The notes under the pieces are model-generated. The model did not search any database, was not told the DNA's origin, and saw only the letters and a program-made list of their open reading frames with translations. A program made the position numbers and the translations under genes. From contig LSYV01000008.1 of assembly GCA_001584585.1 (NCBI GenBank), positions 2,934,701 through 2,998,700 on the forward strand: 64,000 nucleotides of DNA. Direction: 5' to 3'. The DNA is from Gonium pectorale (Eukaryota; Chlorophyta; Chlorophyceae; Chlamydomonadales; Volvocaceae). This document shows, in pieces, positions 1 to 13,401 of this stretch. Positions within the stretch are counted from its first letter, which is position 1, and each line of letters begins with the position of its first letter.

Positions 1-3000
1 CAGCAGCAGCGCCACCGCCCGCTCGGGCAGCACCACCCGCAGGCGCGCCAGGCCCCACAGCGTGAGCACCAGGTTCTGGGCCAAGGGGCCAAGGGGCAGC
101 ACGGAATGGGAAACGGGTTGCGTCGGGGCCAAGGGGGCGGCGGGGTAATGAAAAAGGGAACCGGGTCGCGTCGCGGACACCGAATCGCATACTCAATAGA
201 ATCGGGCGATGGGGGTACCGAGTCCGTGGACAAGCTGAGACGGTGACCGACGAGCATAGTAACCGGGGCTCCGGGGACAGGATCGGGAGGGGATGATCAG
301 GGCGTCATTCCGCCTCCGCCCACCACGACTCACCACTCCCGGCTGCCGTGCCGGCCTCATACCAGCCAGTTGCTCCCGCCGCGCCCGACACCCTCCCCGC
401 CATGGAACTCGCTACCGCGGTCGCGGCCGCCGCTGCCAGCGCAGGTTGGGCGGCCGCTGTTGAGCCAACACCATCTGCCCTATCCTCCCGATTCCGCCCC
501 GCCTCACCATTACCCCCCCCCCTCACCACCGCACCCCCCACCCCCACCCCCCACCTGCGGCCCCATCTCCCGCCGCACCGCCAGCGCGCGAGCCACCAGG
601 CGCTGCAGCAGCGGCGGCCCCGGCCGCAGCCCCCAGCACCGCCAGCGACCAGCACACGTTGGACACGTCCTGGGGGGCCGGGAAGGGGCGGCGCGAGTAA
701 GCGGAGCGGAGTGAAGCGGACCGGGGGCGGACCGGGGACGGGTGGAGGGCGCGCGAGCGGCGGGTCTGGCCGCACGATGGGGTGTCACTGTTGACGCTGT
801 GGTCTTATATCGTGGATTTTTGGGTGTCGCTGGCGGAGTACCTTGCGATGGCCCATTCCCCAGCCCACTCCCGTCCTGCCCTGCCAGCACGCCCCAGGTC
901 CATTCCCTGGGTGCCCGCTGACCGTCCCTGCGCCCCCATCCAAGGGCTGCTGATTGTCTCCGACCCTGCCCCCCGCCCCCTGCGCTAGGGTGGTCGGTGC
1001 GAGGTGAGGGCACGAAGTCGGCGCTCCAGCCGCCCACCTGCGCGTTCAGGCCGGGCGCCCGCTCATGCAGCGCCGCCAGCGCCTCGTCCAGCCAGGCGGC
1101 GGGTGGACGGTGGCCCTGCACCGCCAGCGCCCACAGCAGGTTCACCAGCTCCTGCGTCTGGCAGGCCTGCGCGCGACAAGGGGTGCGCGGAGCGGGAGTG
1201 GGAGCGGGGCAAGAGGTCGGGGCGGGGGTATGGGGCGGCTCGCAGGCGGAGCGAGGAGGGTGCAGTGTGCGGCCTCTGGCCTGGTGCGGACGCCCGCGCA
1301 TGGCCCATGCACATCGGACCGGCCTCATGGGGCTCCTGGGGCGTCGGCAGCTGTTGCCCTCCCCACCAACCCTGCGCAGGGTATCGCCGTCCCTCGCCAC
1401 CCGACCCTAAGACGTGCCGCCCCACCCCTCTCAACCGGCCGGTTGCCTAGCCGGCCCTCTCGCGCCGGTGCCGGAGCCGGCGCCGGTGCACCGTGCATCC
1501 CCAGGACCATACAGAGCAGACGACATGCGCACGCGCGCATGGATGTATTCGTCTGACTCGCACCCCGCCCCGCCCCGCCCCGCAACACGACTACCGGGAG
1601 TGAGCGGGACGCGTCGGGACGCTTTAAGACGCCTCCGGGGCGGCCGTGCACTCGCCGCACCGCACCGTACCTTGATGTGCTGCCTGCTGGCGCCCACCAG
1701 GCCCGCCAGCCACTCGGCCCGCGGCCGGAAGCCCAGCTTGGCGAGCGCCCACGCGCTGTTGGCCAGCGCCTGCGCCCCCCAGCCCGCCAGGCTGTCGGGC
1801 GGCAGGCCGGCGGTCAGGCGGGACAGCCAGGCGGGAGGCGGCGCCAGGCCCATGGTGGCCAGCGCCCACAGCGCCATCGAGACGTCCTGTGGCGGCGCGG
1901 CAGGGGAGGGGAGGGGCAGGGGAGGGCCGGGTGAACAGCCGGGGAGCCGTTTGGGAGGGAGGGGCCGTGCGAGCTAAAGCCTGGGCTGCCGCTTTCACAC
2001 GACTTGAGTGGCCCCCTGGCTCCCCATTCGATGCAAATCGGTAGTCCGCCACGACCTTTGCCCTCGGGGCTGCTGGCCCACCATTCTGCGTCCCCATGCT
2101 CCGGCTCTCGCTCCCCTCACCGCCATGACTCCCGGCCCCGCCGGCGCCACAATCACGAACACCATCGCACTATAGCGACACACGCACCAGCCTCTGCACC
2201 AGCCCTCGCACGCCCCACCGCCCCGCCTTCCCCCTCCCCACCCGCCCTCGCCGCAGACCCCCACCCCCCACCCCCGTCCTCACATCTCCCCCCACTGCCC
2301 GCACCTGCGGCTTGCCCCACATGGCGAGCTCCCGATCCATCCCCCGCAGCAGCGCCACCAGCTCTCGCCCGGGCAGCGCCAGCCGCAGCCGCGCAGCCGC
2401 GTGCAGCAGCGCCACGCGGTCGCGCAGCGAGGCCGACCCGCGGGTCGCCAGCAGCCGCTCCGCCAGCGCCGTCGCCGTCGCCAGCAGCGGAACAGGCAGG
2501 GTGACCTGGGACCCAGCAGCCTGTGCGACGTCACCGCCACCGCCGCCAGCGCCGCTGGCAGCGGCGGTATTGGGTGGCGCCAGGCGGGCGATGGACGCGA
2601 GCAGGCTGGCGCAGTCGCGGGGGGAGAGTTCCCGTTCCCGTTCGTGGTCGTGCAGGGGCAGGGGCAGTACGGCGGAGACGAGGCGCGCCGCGGCAGCCCG
2701 GGCGGCGCCGGCGCCGACTGCGACGCGGGCCTCGTTGGTGATGGAGGCGGAGGGTGAGTTGTGGCGGCGGCCGGCGGTGTTGGCGCTGGGCCCCCCGCTG
2801 TCGGGGCTGTCGCGGACGCGGTCACAGCCGGCCAGCCTAGCGAGGCGACTGAGGGCGGCGTCCAGGTGCCGGACGTTGAGCCGCGGCTCGCTGTCGCGCA
2901 AGAGCCCCAGCAGCCCGTCCAGGTCGTCCGCAGCGGTGATGGCCATGAGCAGCTCCCGGCCAGCCAGCGAGGCCCGACCGCCGGGAGCGAAGGACCGCTG

Positions 3001-3279
3001 CTGCTGATGTGGATAATACTGGGTATGATGCTGCCAGGGTCGGAAGTGAGGGGACCGGGGGCCGGCAGGGGGTGCGGGCTCCGCCCGCGGGAAATCAGAG
3101 GCTGGGGGGCCGGGTTGAGTGGGCCAGCCGGCGCTGTCGGTCGCCCGCAGCAAGCACCACGCCCGCCGGAAGGCATGTCTGTGGCCCCGATGTGAGGCTG
3201 CATATCCAGGGAAGCCCTCGTGGCTTGTGGCCATGCGCGGACCGCAGGAAAGAGAGCACCGACAGGTTGCGGCGCTCAT
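1..3279 (-). CDS. OPR/FAST-type helical-repeat organelle protein, 3' end outside window, frameshifted
   Basis: Five exons read from the right: 3279-2305, 1886-1671, 1166-1038, 669-555 and 75-1 (continuing off the left edge). All junctions are GT-AG in phase 0. Residues 1-60 are rich in Arg, Ser and Ala, like an organelle transit peptide. The next 260 residues are Leu/Ala-rich helices. The later exons carry degenerate repeats of about 36-38 residues such as DVSMALWALATMGLAPP, ALANSAWALAKLGFRP and ELVNLLWALAVQGHRP. That pattern belongs to the octotricopeptide/FAST-leucine-rich RNA-binding proteins of green algae, which mature or translate organelle transcripts; a C-terminal RAP domain would lie outside the window. 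Exon 669-555 is 115 nt where 114 is needed: the frame breaks at a run of five C at 630-634. The family assignment is fairly sure; the RNA target is unknown. The start at 3279 is an ATG opening the long first exon. Confidence 0.75.
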
Positions 3280-4937
3280 CGGTTGCGCAGGCGGTCCAGG
3301 CCCAGTCAGAGGGCCACTATCGTCCTACATGTCCGTGGCTGCTCCCCACTGGTCGGCAGTTGGACCGGCGTGTCGGCGTGTCAGGGCTGCGCAGCGCGAC
3401 TCGTCTTGCCTCCGATAGCAAACTTGTATTATATAAAATGTTATATTACAATAATGTAAAAGACTAGAAGGAAGGCAGTGTATATACAAATGAAGAAAAC
3501 TTGGCGTGGCAAAGACTCTGCGGTTGTAACAGTTGGGCAACCTCAATGCACATATATGAGTGAACGGCGTCCTTTGCACCCGTCACCACGGCTCGATCCA
3601 GCCTGCGCGAAAGACAGCTGGGCAAGGGTCGACATTAAGATTTATTATGGACATCTGTGGGTTGCTATGAAATCAGGCACGAGGGTGTGATGTCTCCATC
3701 CCCGAACTCTCGTCGCACCGGCCCGCAATCTGCCCAGGCCCAACTCGCAGTCAACTAGCCACCTTGACACAAGAGCTGATTATGAAGACGCAAGGCAGTG
3801 CGCAATCAGGTAAGGTCAAGGTGCAAAACCATGCGTGCTATGAAGCATAAGCATTTCTTTTGGTCACAATGGGGGCAGAACGCACACATAAGCAATTTAA
3901 CTAACATTAATGAATGCATTATACTGATGGATGGTGACGTATTTCAAGGAGACAGCGACCCACGGGACGCCACGCCCATGGGATCTAGGCTGCGCAACAA
4001 AGCAGCACAGGTCCTGGTAAAGCCATTCCCATACTCCAAGCAATGCATGCTTCAAGGCTTGCACGTGGCCACCTGTGCACTTTGGTACATTCCCAAACCC
4101 TAACAGCAAGCTAAACGAGGTCCCAACGCATTTTTTACAAGCATGCAGTCCCGGGCAGCGGCTGGACCCATTCCCGGCAATTCGAATGTTAATGGCGGTT
4201 TCCTATGCCGGCCACGTGGCTGCACGGCAGGAAATATGCGCGCCAAAAAGGTACGGGATTTCCTGCCTCAGGCCAACAGGCATAGTTTGCCAAATCTCAC
4301 ATGCGCAACACCGCATTTGTAAACGACACTGTATACTCGAAGTTGATCAACGCCGTCACATCCAGGCCATCAACGTGGCTCAGCTTTTTCCCCCCAGAGA
4401 CTTCCAAGCACCCCACTTCTCCCGCGCCCGCTGTGCTGCACACACTTGCTGCCCAGCATCCGCCTAGCTGCGGAGTTTGCGGGCTGAGGCGCCGTCCGAG
4501 GTGAGGCGGGCCGCCAGGGTTCTCGCCGAAGCGCTGCTGGGGCTTCGCGCGTTGCCTGGACTAGCTCATCTGGGAGTCCAGTGAACCGGATGGTGGTCTT
4601 TCGCGCCGCCGGTGGCTGATCTTCTAGCGGCTCCCCCCGGGGGGTGAGCAGGCGCCTTGTAGGCGCTTGCAAAGCTCCCATCAGTCCAGATCACTTCAAG
4701 CCCTGCTACTCAAGCCCTGATGATATAGTTCTCGTTCGCACAAAAATGTGTCTCCTTCCTTCAGGTCCGTCCACCCAGCGCGCGCTGTTTCGGCTGTTCT
4801 GAGGCGCTCCACGAGGTCGCCTGACCTCACTACTGCTGATCTGTTTCAACAACTTTTGTGATTGGGAGAGGCCGAGCGTCTTGTAGCCTATCCAAGGCTC
4901 ACCTCCGCGCGACCGCGCCAGCTGCCTGGCTGCGGCC
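3280..4937. other. Intergenic, likely two divergent promoters
   Basis: This stretch lies between two divergently transcribed genes, so it should hold both promoters and 5' UTRs. The part from about 3400 to 4450 is clearly less GC-rich than the genes around it. I see no coding frame with family resemblance, no tRNA and no strong repeat. Confidence 0.5.
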
Positions 4938-7900
4938 ATGGCAGCGGCCTTCGCGGCCCACGCGCTACCGCGCTTCGCCGAGGCCTTTGACAGCATGTCT
5001 TCCTGTCACGCTTCCCCGATTGTCGCCGTGTGCGCCGATGACGGGTGCCGCTGGTCGGGCTGCGGCTCGCTGGTCGGACAGCCCGTCAGCGCCATCGTAG
5101 ACGCCGCGCTGTGCGACGAGCTCTCCGCCTGCGTCGACACCGCCGCCGGCGACGCCGTCGCGGAGTTCTGCATCGCCTGGCCGCCCACTTTCACCGCCGG
5201 CGGCCCCGCGGAGAGCGTCGAGCTGCGCGCCGCGCTGACGGCCGGCGCGTGCGCCTGCGCCGCCACCGGCGCGCCCGTCGCGACCGGAGCCGCCTCCGGC
5301 GGCGGTGGCATGGCTGCCGCGCTGTCGTCTCTGTGTGGTCGGCTGCTGTGCGTGGCGGAGGACGTGGTGGTGGCGGAGGAGCGCATGTCGGTGGACGGCG
5401 TGGGGTGCGCCAGCGCCAGGTGCGTCGTGGGGTTATGCGTCGGGGAGGAGTTGCGCGTAAGTTGGAGCCTCAAGCATGGGATCCCTGCGGAAGGACATTG
5501 AAGTGACATTTGTAAAGGGCCAGAGGTCCAAAGGCAGCGTCTCTGGCGTTCCCTTGCCCAGTGACCCATGGGTCAGTAACCCGCAGTTGCGCCCCCGCGC
5601 CCCGTCAACGCCGCTTTCTCCCAGCTCCAGCCTCTCATGTATGTATGTACCGCTCTTAGCAGCGCTTGCATCTTGCCTGAATCGAGAACAATGCCCGACT
5701 TCACAAGTCGCCCTTCTCAGCTCCCTCCTGACCGCATTCCCCGTACCTGCCCCCTCAGGGTGCGGCTGGCTTCGGAGCACCCCGGCGTCACCTCCTGTGT
5801 GCTGTCGCCCGCCAAGGTGAGCGAATAACACACATACGCATATACACATACAGACACAAATGTACCGAGCGCCCCGCAATAGCTGCGGGGCATCCCGCGA
5901 GGTGGCTCGAGGACTGTAGCCCCGCCGCCCGCTGCGGGTCTCGCAGCCGAATGGGGGCTGTGTAGGTAACGGCCGCGGCAGTAGCCCCGTGCTAGGCGTG
6001 CTGGGCAGGTGTAGCCTTCGTGTGAGACCGGTGCAAACCCTCCGCCCGCGTCCTGTTGCTGACACCCTCCCACCCACCCGCCCACCCCACCCATGCATCC
6101 GTGTCCGCAGGGGATGCCCAGCCTGCAGGCGCTGCGCGACTCGGCCCCGCTGCTGGGGCTGCCGCCGGCGGCCCGCGAGGAGGCGCACAGGTGCGGTGGG
6201 GGCGGCAGCGGGACGACGCGCGCGGCAACGGCACTGGACTAGGGCACTGGGCCCAGTGCACGTATGGGAGCGTGTCTGCTGCTTCTGTTCTGGTTGTGTT
6301 TTATTGCACGTGGGTGAAGTCGATCTTTCGCTTATTGCCGATGGGTTTATGCACTCTTCGCCCCCGCATCCCCCGCCGCTCCTCAACCGCTTCCGCGCAC
6401 CCCCGCCTCTCCCGCCTGCAGGCTGCTGTGGCGCATGATGCACGAGGCGCTCCCGCCGGCCCACTCGGAGCTGCCGTTCGACCCGGAGGCCTTCGCCTCG
6501 CCGCTGGCCAGCCTGCCCGCCAAGCTGCAGGTGAGGAGACTATGGGAGGGGACAGGAGAGGGAGGGAGGGTGGCGGTGTGGAACGAGGGGAGGGAGGGCG
6601 AGAGCGATCTCTTGCCTGCCCCCTTCCCCTCACACTTTAAGACCTTCTGGGTTCTCATCCCGGGCACTCCGTCCATATCAATCCTGTCATACGTATTCAT
6701 CTTGATTCCTCTCCTGCTTCAGTGTTCACGTGTTCAGGGCTAAGCGAGATCCTCTCTAAAACATCTTTCATGAAGGTTTTCACGTGTTCACGGCCAACGG
6801 GGGGGAGGGGCACCCGTGCGATGAGTGTCGATTGGTGCTCTCGTGCGCCCACCTTTGTCTGTGGGGCTTCCGGAGACTAACGGCCCCACACCGACTGCCC
6901 CTCCCAACGCCCGCCAGGCCGCGCTGTGCTGGGCGTGGACCCACCACTTCCGCGCCTTCGCCCAGGACTGGAGCTTCCTGCTCGAGTACCATCCGCCAGC
7001 GCCTGCCCACCTCCCCACCGCCACCATGTGGGCCGGCCACGAGGCACCCTGCGGGGCCGCCTTCGCCGCCGGACCCGAGACCAAGCCCAACGGCCCCATC
7101 GAGCCCGACGCCTCGGCCGACTACGGCTCCGTGATGGTCCAGATGGCGTCCTTCCTGCGCGACAACCGCATGTTCGCCTGCCTGGCCACGCTCCTGCAAT
7201 CGGCCGTGGAGCGGGGCATGCGGATTGAGCCGGACGGCAGCTGCAGCTTCGGGCCGCAGCAGCGGGGCCCAGAGGTGGAAGAACTGGCGTGCCACGAGGC
7301 GGAGGTGGCGGAGGCGGACGACGGCTACAGCTGGTTGCTAAGCTCCCCCCTGCCGGATGTTCTGATGTCGGCGTACGCTTCCGCCGACAACAACGACACG
7401 GACGGCGCCGCCGCCGCCGCCGACTGCGTGCCGCCGCTTCATGCCCTCCTGGAGACGCTGGGCGATGAGGACGGCGCCGCGGCTGCCGCTGCCGCATGTG
7501 ATGGCGACGGCGCTGCGGTGCTCGCCGCGGAAGGACCGGCGGGAGCGTCCTTGACTGGACGGAAGGAGCACAACCCCGAAGCTGCGGCCGCCGGCCCCGA
7601 CGCCACGCGGCGCGTCCGGCAGCCGCCGCTGCCGCTGCTGCTCCTGTTGGTGGCGCTTCTGGTGGCGCTGACCGCGGCGGCTGCGCAGCGCGCCGGCGGC
7701 GGCGCCGCCTTTGGCGTGTGGAGGAGCATCCAGGCGGCGGTCCTGCCGTACGGTGCTGTGACCCTGCTGGCGGCGGCGGGCTTCCGCCGCCTTGCGGGCG
7801 CACTGCGACTGGGCGCCGCTGCCGGGCACGCCACGCTGGCGGCAGCAGCGGCGCTGGCGGCGGCACCGGTCCAGGCCCTGGCATCGGCCGCGGTAACTGC

Positions 7901-8015
7901 GGTGCTGCTTCTGCCCGTCGGCCCCGCGGCGGCGCCGCCAGCTGCCGTGCAGCGCCGCGCAGCGGCGCCGGGGCCGGTGTTTGGCGCCGCCGGCCAGCGG
8001 CTTGTCTACGAGTGA
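4938..8015 (+). CDS. Orphan five-exon protein with C-terminal membrane segments (copy 1 of a convergent pair)
   Basis: Exons 4938-5419, 5759-5816, 6111-6190, 6422-6530 and 6918-8015 splice at GT-AG sites into 608 codons plus a stop. I do not recognise the family. The N-terminal 160 residues are Cys/Ala-rich and include VGQPVSAIVDAA, which is faintly PAS-like, and FCIAWPPTFTAGG. Exons 4-5 hold the best conserved block (LLWRMMHEALPPAHSELPFD, then ALCWAWTHHFRAF and DYGSVMVQMASFLRDNRMFA). After an acidic, Ala-rich linker come a hydrophobic run near residues 480-500 (PLLLLLVALLVAL) and further Ala/Leu-rich stretches to about 590, so a membrane-anchored protein is likely. The gene at 13402-16231 is a paralogue with the same intron positions and phases, which strongly supports this model. 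The ATG at 4938 is inferred; the N-termini of the two copies differ most. Function unknown. Confidence 0.8.
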
Positions 8016-11000
8016 CAGAAATCAAGGACGTTATGTGGCCCTTCCGTTACAGCTGGCTTCATCCTTTTCCCTGCCTCCTTTTGCCCCACGGAGTAATTCT
8101 TTGTCGAGAGAGCGTGTGTCCGCCTGGAAGATGTGCAGGGCTGCGCGGTTGGCGAGAATGCGATTCAGTAGTTGGCAGTAGTTCGCAGCGCGGCAGTCCT
8201 TGCGAGTGGACGCACGGAGAGCAGAGCCGCGGCCTCCGCGGCCGCGGCTCGCAGGATCGGCTTTTTGACGGCTTGCTTGTGCTCGCAGGGCGTGGCGTGG
8301 CGTGTAGTTGCTCATGACAGGCAGCATCAGTTGGTTACTGGTTACTGCCTCATGGCTGAATCATCCACAGTGGCACCCACAGATACCTACCGGGTTGCCG
8401 GGCTAGAGGCACGCGCCGGCACTGCGCAGGTGGGCGACGGCAGTCGGGTATGCGTCGGGGAGTTAGGGGACACGTCGGAGGCGCGTCGCAGGACGTGGCG
8501 GCTCGTGGGTGGGGTGCAAACCATCCTGGCAGGCCGTTTGGAGGTGGGTTGCTTGGGAGGGGGGGGGAGCCATATGCGAGCGGCGTGCGGATGGTGCCGC
8601 CGTGGGGTCGGGACCCGAGCGTGGCCGTTTGTGACCAGCGGTGCGCGCGCCGCCACGAAGCGCCTGCAGTGCTGGTGGCTGCTGCTGCCGGGTTGAACCC
8701 ACGACCGCATGCGGGCGGCGTGCAGCGCATTGCAGGCAGTTTTGGAAGGGGAGTCGCTTTGGGGGATTGTCTGGGGGGGGCTCCTGTGAGACGGCGGGGC
8801 GCTGTGAGAAACCGGCACCACTGGACGGTCAAACTGTCCGGTTATTGCGTGGTATGCGCGGCCTTCTGTGGAGGGGTTGGGCGACTGCCCGTCACAGGGA
8901 AGGGCAGGGAATGGAATGCCGACGGCAGCCGACGGCGCCGGTGGCGGACTCGGGCGTTGCAGGGAGGCAGTTGCCGGAGATGATACAGATCAATCGGATG
9001 CGGTGGCCGGAGGCGATGAACACGAGCAGATCCGCGCGAACACAATTCCGCATTGCAGCTAGTACGGAGGCGTCGTCGCCGCTGCCGCCGTCGCCGTCGC
9101 TGCTGCCCGTTGCGAATTTACTTTCTGCTGTCACTGCGAGGGTGTGTGTGTGTGGTCGGCCTGCTCGACCAACGCATCCCTGCACCGCCCGTCGGGCGCC
9201 CGAGCCCTTTTGGAAACACAAACCCGTGCGACCTGCAGGCGGCGCGCCCCCTGGGAATGTGCACACCTCTTGGCAGGTACGTGCATAAAAACATTCGCAA
9301 AGATAGGAGAACTCTATCTTTGTCTGCACGTTTCCATTTTTTTCGGCTCGGGGGCACGCGGAGGCCGTGTGGCTGCCCCTCCTCTCTTTTCTCCCATAGT
9401 ACTGACCTGCGTCGGTGGGTATGACTTGGAAAGGGGCAATGAAAGCGGCGGGCGCCTTGACTGTAGAAGATACTGACGTGGGTTGCATGAGGGGTGGTCG
9501 TTTTGCGAGCCGTTGAGGACGGGTGCCGTACAGATACGCCGTACCAAGGTACGGCCGATCGTGACACCGTGGTGAGTAACCGAGCGCGCCATGGGTCCGG
9601 AGGGGCCCTTGGGAGGAGGACGGATGGGTGAGGCATGCAGTCGGCATGGGCTGGCGTTCGACTCAAAAAGAGTCAATATGTACAGTTATGCGCCGCCGTG
9701 CCCGCCCCAGTACGCAAATATGATGGTATTTGCAGAAGAGCAATAATATGGCGCGCAGCGCCGGTGTGGGGCGTCGTTGGTGAGACCCACGGGTCGCGAG
9801 GGTCGGTGGGTGGCAGACAATATGATACTTTTACCGGCTGCTCGAGCACTGAGCAGCAAGAGGCGTTTATGTTTTGCGGGTGCCCCGTGTCGGTGCCCAT
9901 CCGTATACCACGCAGCTGTGTAGCGCCAAGCCGGCATCCCCACAATAGGTCTACGCCTCCGTGGCTGCGTTGATGATGACTTCGGTCATTAAGTGTCCTG
10001 ACGGTGGCCAGTTCAAGTTTCATCCCTTCATGCTTTTGCGTCCTGATGACGGGTGTCGCCGTTCCGCGCGAGCGAGCCCGGTGTTGAGCAGTAAGCAGCC
10101 CAGGTGCGGTTCCGGCAGTGCGCCGCCATACCTCCGCTCCTCACGTCGCAAGTTGGATTTCATGTTCAGACGGGTAGGGCACGCGCGGCGTCGAGTTTGT
10201 ATTTGTTATATCGTTAGTCGCCTGGAACAGTTCTTGAGTGCATCATTAGCTGTTTTGCTGTATAGAGGCAAGGACGCTTTTTGAAGGGCGCCGCCGCGTG
10301 CATGGGTGTACGCAGCCTGGCCGTGTACTACGAGCGTGCAGCAGTTGCCGCAAAAAGGGGCGCCGCAATGGTGGACCCAATCTGGCGGTGGCAGTCATGT
10401 TTCCTACACGGGCGTTCGTTCCCAGCTTCTCTCCATAGGCTGCTCTGTCAGCACCCATCATCATGTGACAAGTTGTAAAGACACATAACCGCTGCATGGC
10501 GCCCTCGAATCGCACCCAGTGTTCAGTACAGACATCACGTAGACTACACCATAGATACTTCTGCGACGCGCTGCTTGTCAGATGTGCTCCGGAGATGACA
10601 GCTTCTCCTGGGACATTGGGATCTTCCTGCTGGCCTGCAGCCCCTGTCGGGAGCCTGCAATCTGTATCAGTACGAAGGCCCTGAACACGTTACAAGCACA
10701 TCAACAGAAGGATGGAGCAACTTGGGGCACTGCAGACTACGTCGGACCGGCAAAAGCCGAGGCAAGCATTCCATCGACGCACGTGTCCATGCGCTTTGCA
10801 AAGTCGCAACTCCTATACACACCGACTGTTCAGCGGTCCTCTCTCCTGTAACCGGTCAAAAATGGCCAAAGCATGCGGCGGCTGCACTGCTGCGAACACA
10901 TCCCATTCGCTTATTCGCGGTCAGCGACCTGCTACCCTGCAGGGCAAGGAGACAGACGCGCCCAGCAGAAGATCCACTAAAGGTACGACGTGCGCTGAGC

Positions 11001-11487
11001 ACCCTGTTTACCGTTAAGTGAATGCGCACACGACGCTTATGCAGAGGCCGCCCTGCGGCAAGCCCCTCAACTGTGGCCCCACATCACACACGCGCAATGA
11101 ACCGCCTGCGGCAAGCCTGCTGGAACCGCCAGCACCGTATGAAGGACAGACCGACCAACAGCTGACACGGCTTCAGGCCCAATCTCCGTCAATCCCCGTA
11201 GAGGGCGCATACGCCGTCGGCGTCGGAAGCCACGCCGCGCGACACATATACCCGGCGCGGGCCCACGGGTCGGCCCACATGCCCCTCCCCGCCCCACCAG
11301 ACGTACGCTTATGGGGCTATATAGTGTACTACACCACATGTCCCTGCACATCCAAAGAGTCCAGCCTCATGCCAACGACGATACGCAATAAGGCGTTTGG
11401 CGTGAGCGAGTGGCCCACGCGCCCCCACCATAGGCGCTCCATCAGCTACTGCGGCTCTCCACCCTACCCTCAACTGTTGCGACCGCA

Positions 11488-11507
11488 GCGCGGTCCGCGG
11501 ACCGCGC
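11488..11507. repeat. Perfect 20-base GC palindrome
   Basis: The sequence GCGCGGTCCGCGGACCGCGC equals its own reverse complement. It sits in a very GC-rich stretch between the convergent paralogues. It could form a cruciform or a symmetrical protein-binding site; no function is known. Confidence 0.8.
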
Positions 11508-12784
11508 AGCGCCGCGCACGCTGCTGCGCCGCCCCGCCCCGCACCGCCCCGCGGCCGCCGCCCAATTTGCGAGGCAGGATACGGGATAGTGCGGGGGGCT
11601 GCAGCCCGCGGGGCGGTGCAGCGGCACACTAAGGAACGGCATTCGATAGCCCAGGCCGTTGCGCACCCAGCCTTGGCCAATGACTTCCCAAAAGGGCTCC
11701 GAGCGTTGCACGCTACTGCACACACTCCAAGGACACACGTCTCCAGGTGCCTGCCAATCCAGCGGAGTCCCAAATACGGGTCTCGTACAGCGGTCGGTTT
11801 GGCTCGCGCCCTCCGGTGCTGCGCGAGGCGGCACGTGGCAGCTAATCTGTAATCTCTACAGCGGCCGGCGCAGGAATCTCGGGCCCTCTCAGGTAAGGTG
11901 GCCAGTTGGTCCGATCGCTCATTCCAACATGCGCGTCCACAGCTGCTGCGGCCACAGGATCCCCACTGTTGTCAAAACTACAAGCACAGGCACCAGACGC
12001 CAAAGAGGCCGTTCGCTACCAACTGTTGAATGGCGAATGCGCTTCTTTGCGTATCAAACTATCAAAGCCGCAACGGCGCGTGTTCTGCGGCGGGTAGCGG
12101 GCAGCGGCGACAGCCGCTGAGAGCTGAAAGGTATGCGAGTTTGCGTGCAACAGCAGTGCGGCGTACGAACAAAGGCGGCAGCATACCCGCATTCACATCA
12201 ACCCACTCAAGCAAAAGCGAAGTACTAAACAATGCATCACGGCTCGCAGAACGAAGGCCGAACTAGGGACGAACACGGCCAGCCCAGATGCAGCGGCGCG
12301 GCATCGGGAGGACTTATTGGCTGGTTTATGTAGGAATACACAGGATGCAAGCAAGCAGCAGCAGCAGGGCAAACAACGCCACACCCGCCTTTCAGGGGCG
12401 GACTTGGGGCACATCATTACTCATTCTTATTGACGCAAAAACCAACCGGCGGCTGTTGCACGCCGTAGTGGCCGCAGAGGCGGCTTGGGCATACGTTGAA
12501 ACCGAAAGAAATCCGCCAACCAGACACCCAAGGCCGGTACATGGGAGGTACCCGGGAAGAAGCTGCCCGTGGGAACGGAGGCCCCACGGTATAGGGTGTG
12601 TTCCGGCCCACGCGTTTCCCCAGGCGGCTCACCGAGTTTCCGGGCATTACTCCATTGCACCCGCTTGCTCGCCGGCTCGCCTGCCGGTCGCACCATTCGT
12701 GCTCCGCACCAACGGCCGGCCGCAAACAAGGGGCCTTCTGGCTCGCAATCGCCTGAAATCCCAAAGCCACCGCCCAACCCGAGT

Positions 12785-12789
12785 TTACA
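12785..12789 (-). terminator. Candidate TGTAA poly(A) signal
   Basis: TGTAA on the minus strand lies 613 nt after the stop codon at 13402. TGTAA is the usual polyadenylation signal in Chlamydomonas-type algae. One five-base motif at this distance is only weak evidence. Confidence 0.3.
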
Positions 12790-13401
12790 CCGACGTATCA
12801 ACTCAAGTTCAGTGCGCCAAGCGAAGGCAACATAGGGTGGAACCAAAGCGCATCATACGCATTAAACAGCGTTCCGCCAAACGATCGCGACTCGGCCTTG
12901 ACTCGTGATATGAATCAGGGGGTCCGGCCGGTCGCGAACCTCGCGCTGGCCAGGCCGGCGGGACTCGTACAAGACCCGCCCGCGCCTGAAGCCTCCAAAA
13001 GCCATTTTACCCAGTGCCAACATAATACCACCCATCTCTTGCCACCTGAAAACGAACAAACGCCTTCCCAAGTACAGCTTGTTTGGACTTTTGCAGTTCG
13101 TCGCCTTAATGACGCGACTCTGGCGCGAGACGGCGGACACGAAGCGAACGCGCCGCGCGGCACAGTGTGTGCCTCCGAAGCTACCGGTGGGGGCCGCGCG
13201 CCGTGCGGGGCTACTCGAGGGTGACCGACCGACCCGCGGGTCACCGCCTCACGACTGCCGTGCCCGCGCGCGCACATTTGAGCGGCAGGGCTCTCGATAT
13301 TAGTCGGGTCCGAGTCGGGTCGCCCTGGGTCCCGCAAACTCCCACGTGCGTACGCAGCGATAGCGCGCGCGGGGCGAAGGGTGAGGCACGGTGCCCGCCC
13401 C

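Larger units (their letters stand above)
8016..13401. other. Intergenic between convergent paralogues
   Basis: About 5.4 kb between the stop codons of the two convergent paralogues. It should contain two 3' UTRs. The longest open frames (for example 11018-11632 and 12288-12908) are compositionally biased, have no family resemblance and no supporting splice pattern. I noted a perfect 20-base palindrome at 11488-11507 and one GACCC-NN-GGGTC site at 9784-9795. No mobile-element protein is visible. Confidence 0.5.

Noticed and set aside
510..1400. Long continuous minus-strand frame over the OPR gene
   Set aside because: It reads through two introns; the true exons inside it are short and bounded by clear splice sites.
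5637..6464. Open frames across introns 1-3 of the first orphan gene, both strands
   Set aside because: They overlap conserved exons in the wrong frame; the paralogue supports the spliced model.
11018..11632. Open plus-strand frame of about 200 codons in the convergent spacer
   Set aside because: Text looks random, no family resemblance, and it runs into a GC-palindrome region; likely chance openness of GC-rich DNA.
12288..12908. Open plus-strand frame of about 200 codons
   Set aside because: Composition bias (Arg/His/Pro/Ser), overlapping equally long frames on the other strand, no domain and no splice pattern.
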